Position numbers and translations under genes: made by a program. Of a DNA stretch of 64,000 bases, positions 63,073-64,000 are shown one piece after another (within the stretch, counting starts at the first letter, position 1; the number at the start of each line of letters is the position of its first letter). The notes under the pieces are model-generated. The model saw only the letters and a program-made list of their open reading frames with translations. It was not told where the DNA came from and made no database searches. The DNA comes from Lithospermum erythrorhizon. Taxonomy: Eukaryota; Streptophyta; Magnoliopsida; Boraginales; Boraginaceae. Location of the stretch: NCBI GenBank assembly GCA_019722365.1, contig JADFUC010000954.1:124001-188000 (forward strand), read 5' to 3'.

Positions 63073-64000
63073 AATTACCAACATTTTTGAAGACTACTTA
63101 ATTGAAAATTTTCCGAGTATTTCTCCATTCCATATCTACAAGCTTTTGTAGTGAAGGTTGATGCCACTAATTCATACTAGATCATAACGTGTACATAAAT
63201 TCAAAACTGTTTCCCTCAACATTTAGCTAATTGATTCACAGATCCATATAGATCATTTTTGCCCCTAGTTGTGGTAGTCTTGTAGAACATCTAGGCACTC
63301 TTATGTACCAATGATTTTACTGTAAACAGAAATCCACAACCATCAAAATCCCAGGGGAATCATATATGAATATACAACAAATTTAGATCAAATTTAGGTT
63401 ATAGCAAAACTGAGGTAGAAAGTTGAAGGCCTCTGTAATGTAAATCTTTCCAAGTTTTTATTTATTATTCTTTTAGAGCTGTGCATTTATTAAATTTGCA
63501 ACACCTTGGGTTATGAAAGATTATGCTCCGGTAACCTCCAATTACATATATTGTATAGGAGAGAAACCACTACAGAAACTATACAGTGCAAAATAGTTTC
63601 TTTAAAATTCTTTTTGTAGAAATTTTAATTTCTATCTGTATAGGAGCAAACTTTATGAGCTTTCATAAGAAGCTCCAAATTACAGTTAAACTTCAGCAAA
63701 ACTGCAATCACCTCACAAGCTTCGGCAAAACTGCACACATCAGGAGGGCAAGGGAATCCATACTAGTAATTTTGCTTTGTAGGTGGGAAAGACCATAAAA
63801 GTTTAGTTGTGTTTACTTTCTGCTTCTTGTATAAGGGGAAGATAGAACCACTACGCCTAGTGACCACGGACATTTTAGTTATAATGACAAGTGCCGATTT
63901 TTTTTTTGAAAAACGACCCCTATCATGTGTTTTCAGCACCTTTTATGTGCAAGAAAAGAGCCACCTCCATAATGAAACCTCTCATCTCCTTGCCTTCCAC
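63073..64000 (+). other. 3' UTR and flank of the K+ channel gene
   Basis: No coding sequence continues after the stop at 63070-63072. The flank is AT-rich without a canonical AATAAA close to the stop. A plus-strand ORF at 63586-63798 is short and unassigned. Confidence 0.4.

Noticed and set aside
1..64000. CRISPR arrays, bacterial operons, integrated virus genomes
   Set aside because: None seen. The repeats lack regular unique spacers, genes are spliced, and no capsid, envelope or replicase motif was identified.

Overview
This window is nuclear DNA from a flowering plant, most likely a eudicot. Two spliced genes with GT-AG introns belong to plant families: a Tudor-like Agenet/ENT protein and a Shaker-type potassium channel of the AKT1 group. 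The rest is AT-rich DNA full of decayed plant mobile elements: Ty1-copia, hAT and Stowaway-like MITEs. There are no bacterial operons, CRISPR arrays or viral genomes. I cannot name the species.

Layout. Positions 1-3500 hold no gene but contain two tandem-repeat blocks, one rich in the telobox AAACCCTAA and one with a period near 143 bp. Positions 5460-8700 are a broken hAT transposon, with transposase on the minus strand and GACGYCCGC-rich repeat clusters on both sides. Positions 14000-18700 are a decayed Ty1-copia element on the minus strand, with gag, integrase, reverse transcriptase and RNase H traces in the expected order. A related LTR lies in the opposite orientation at 18692. Positions 21370-25493 carry three copies of an LTR-like repeat. 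The Agenet/ENT gene lies at 27042-28565 (plus). Positions 29100-35720 hold short duplications, a MITE, an 8-bp satellite (AACTATTC) and other repeats. Positions 37443-40860 are a second copia element on the minus strand, mostly deleted. Positions 41000-58000 are gene-poor, with two MITEs and an unassigned degraded coding-like tract near 51.6-53.1 kb. The potassium channel gene occupies 58301-63072 (plus).

The two genes are not obviously linked in function: one is a probable nuclear chromatin reader, the other a plasma-membrane K+ channel. The most interesting signal is in the channel gene. About 60 residues normally found between the cyclic-nucleotide-binding domain and the second ankyrin repeat are absent. 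The canonical splice at that point runs into a stop, yet the adjacent intron is open and in frame with both flanks. The locus may be an early pseudogene or may make a channel with a new linker. I found no convincing wholly new biological system.
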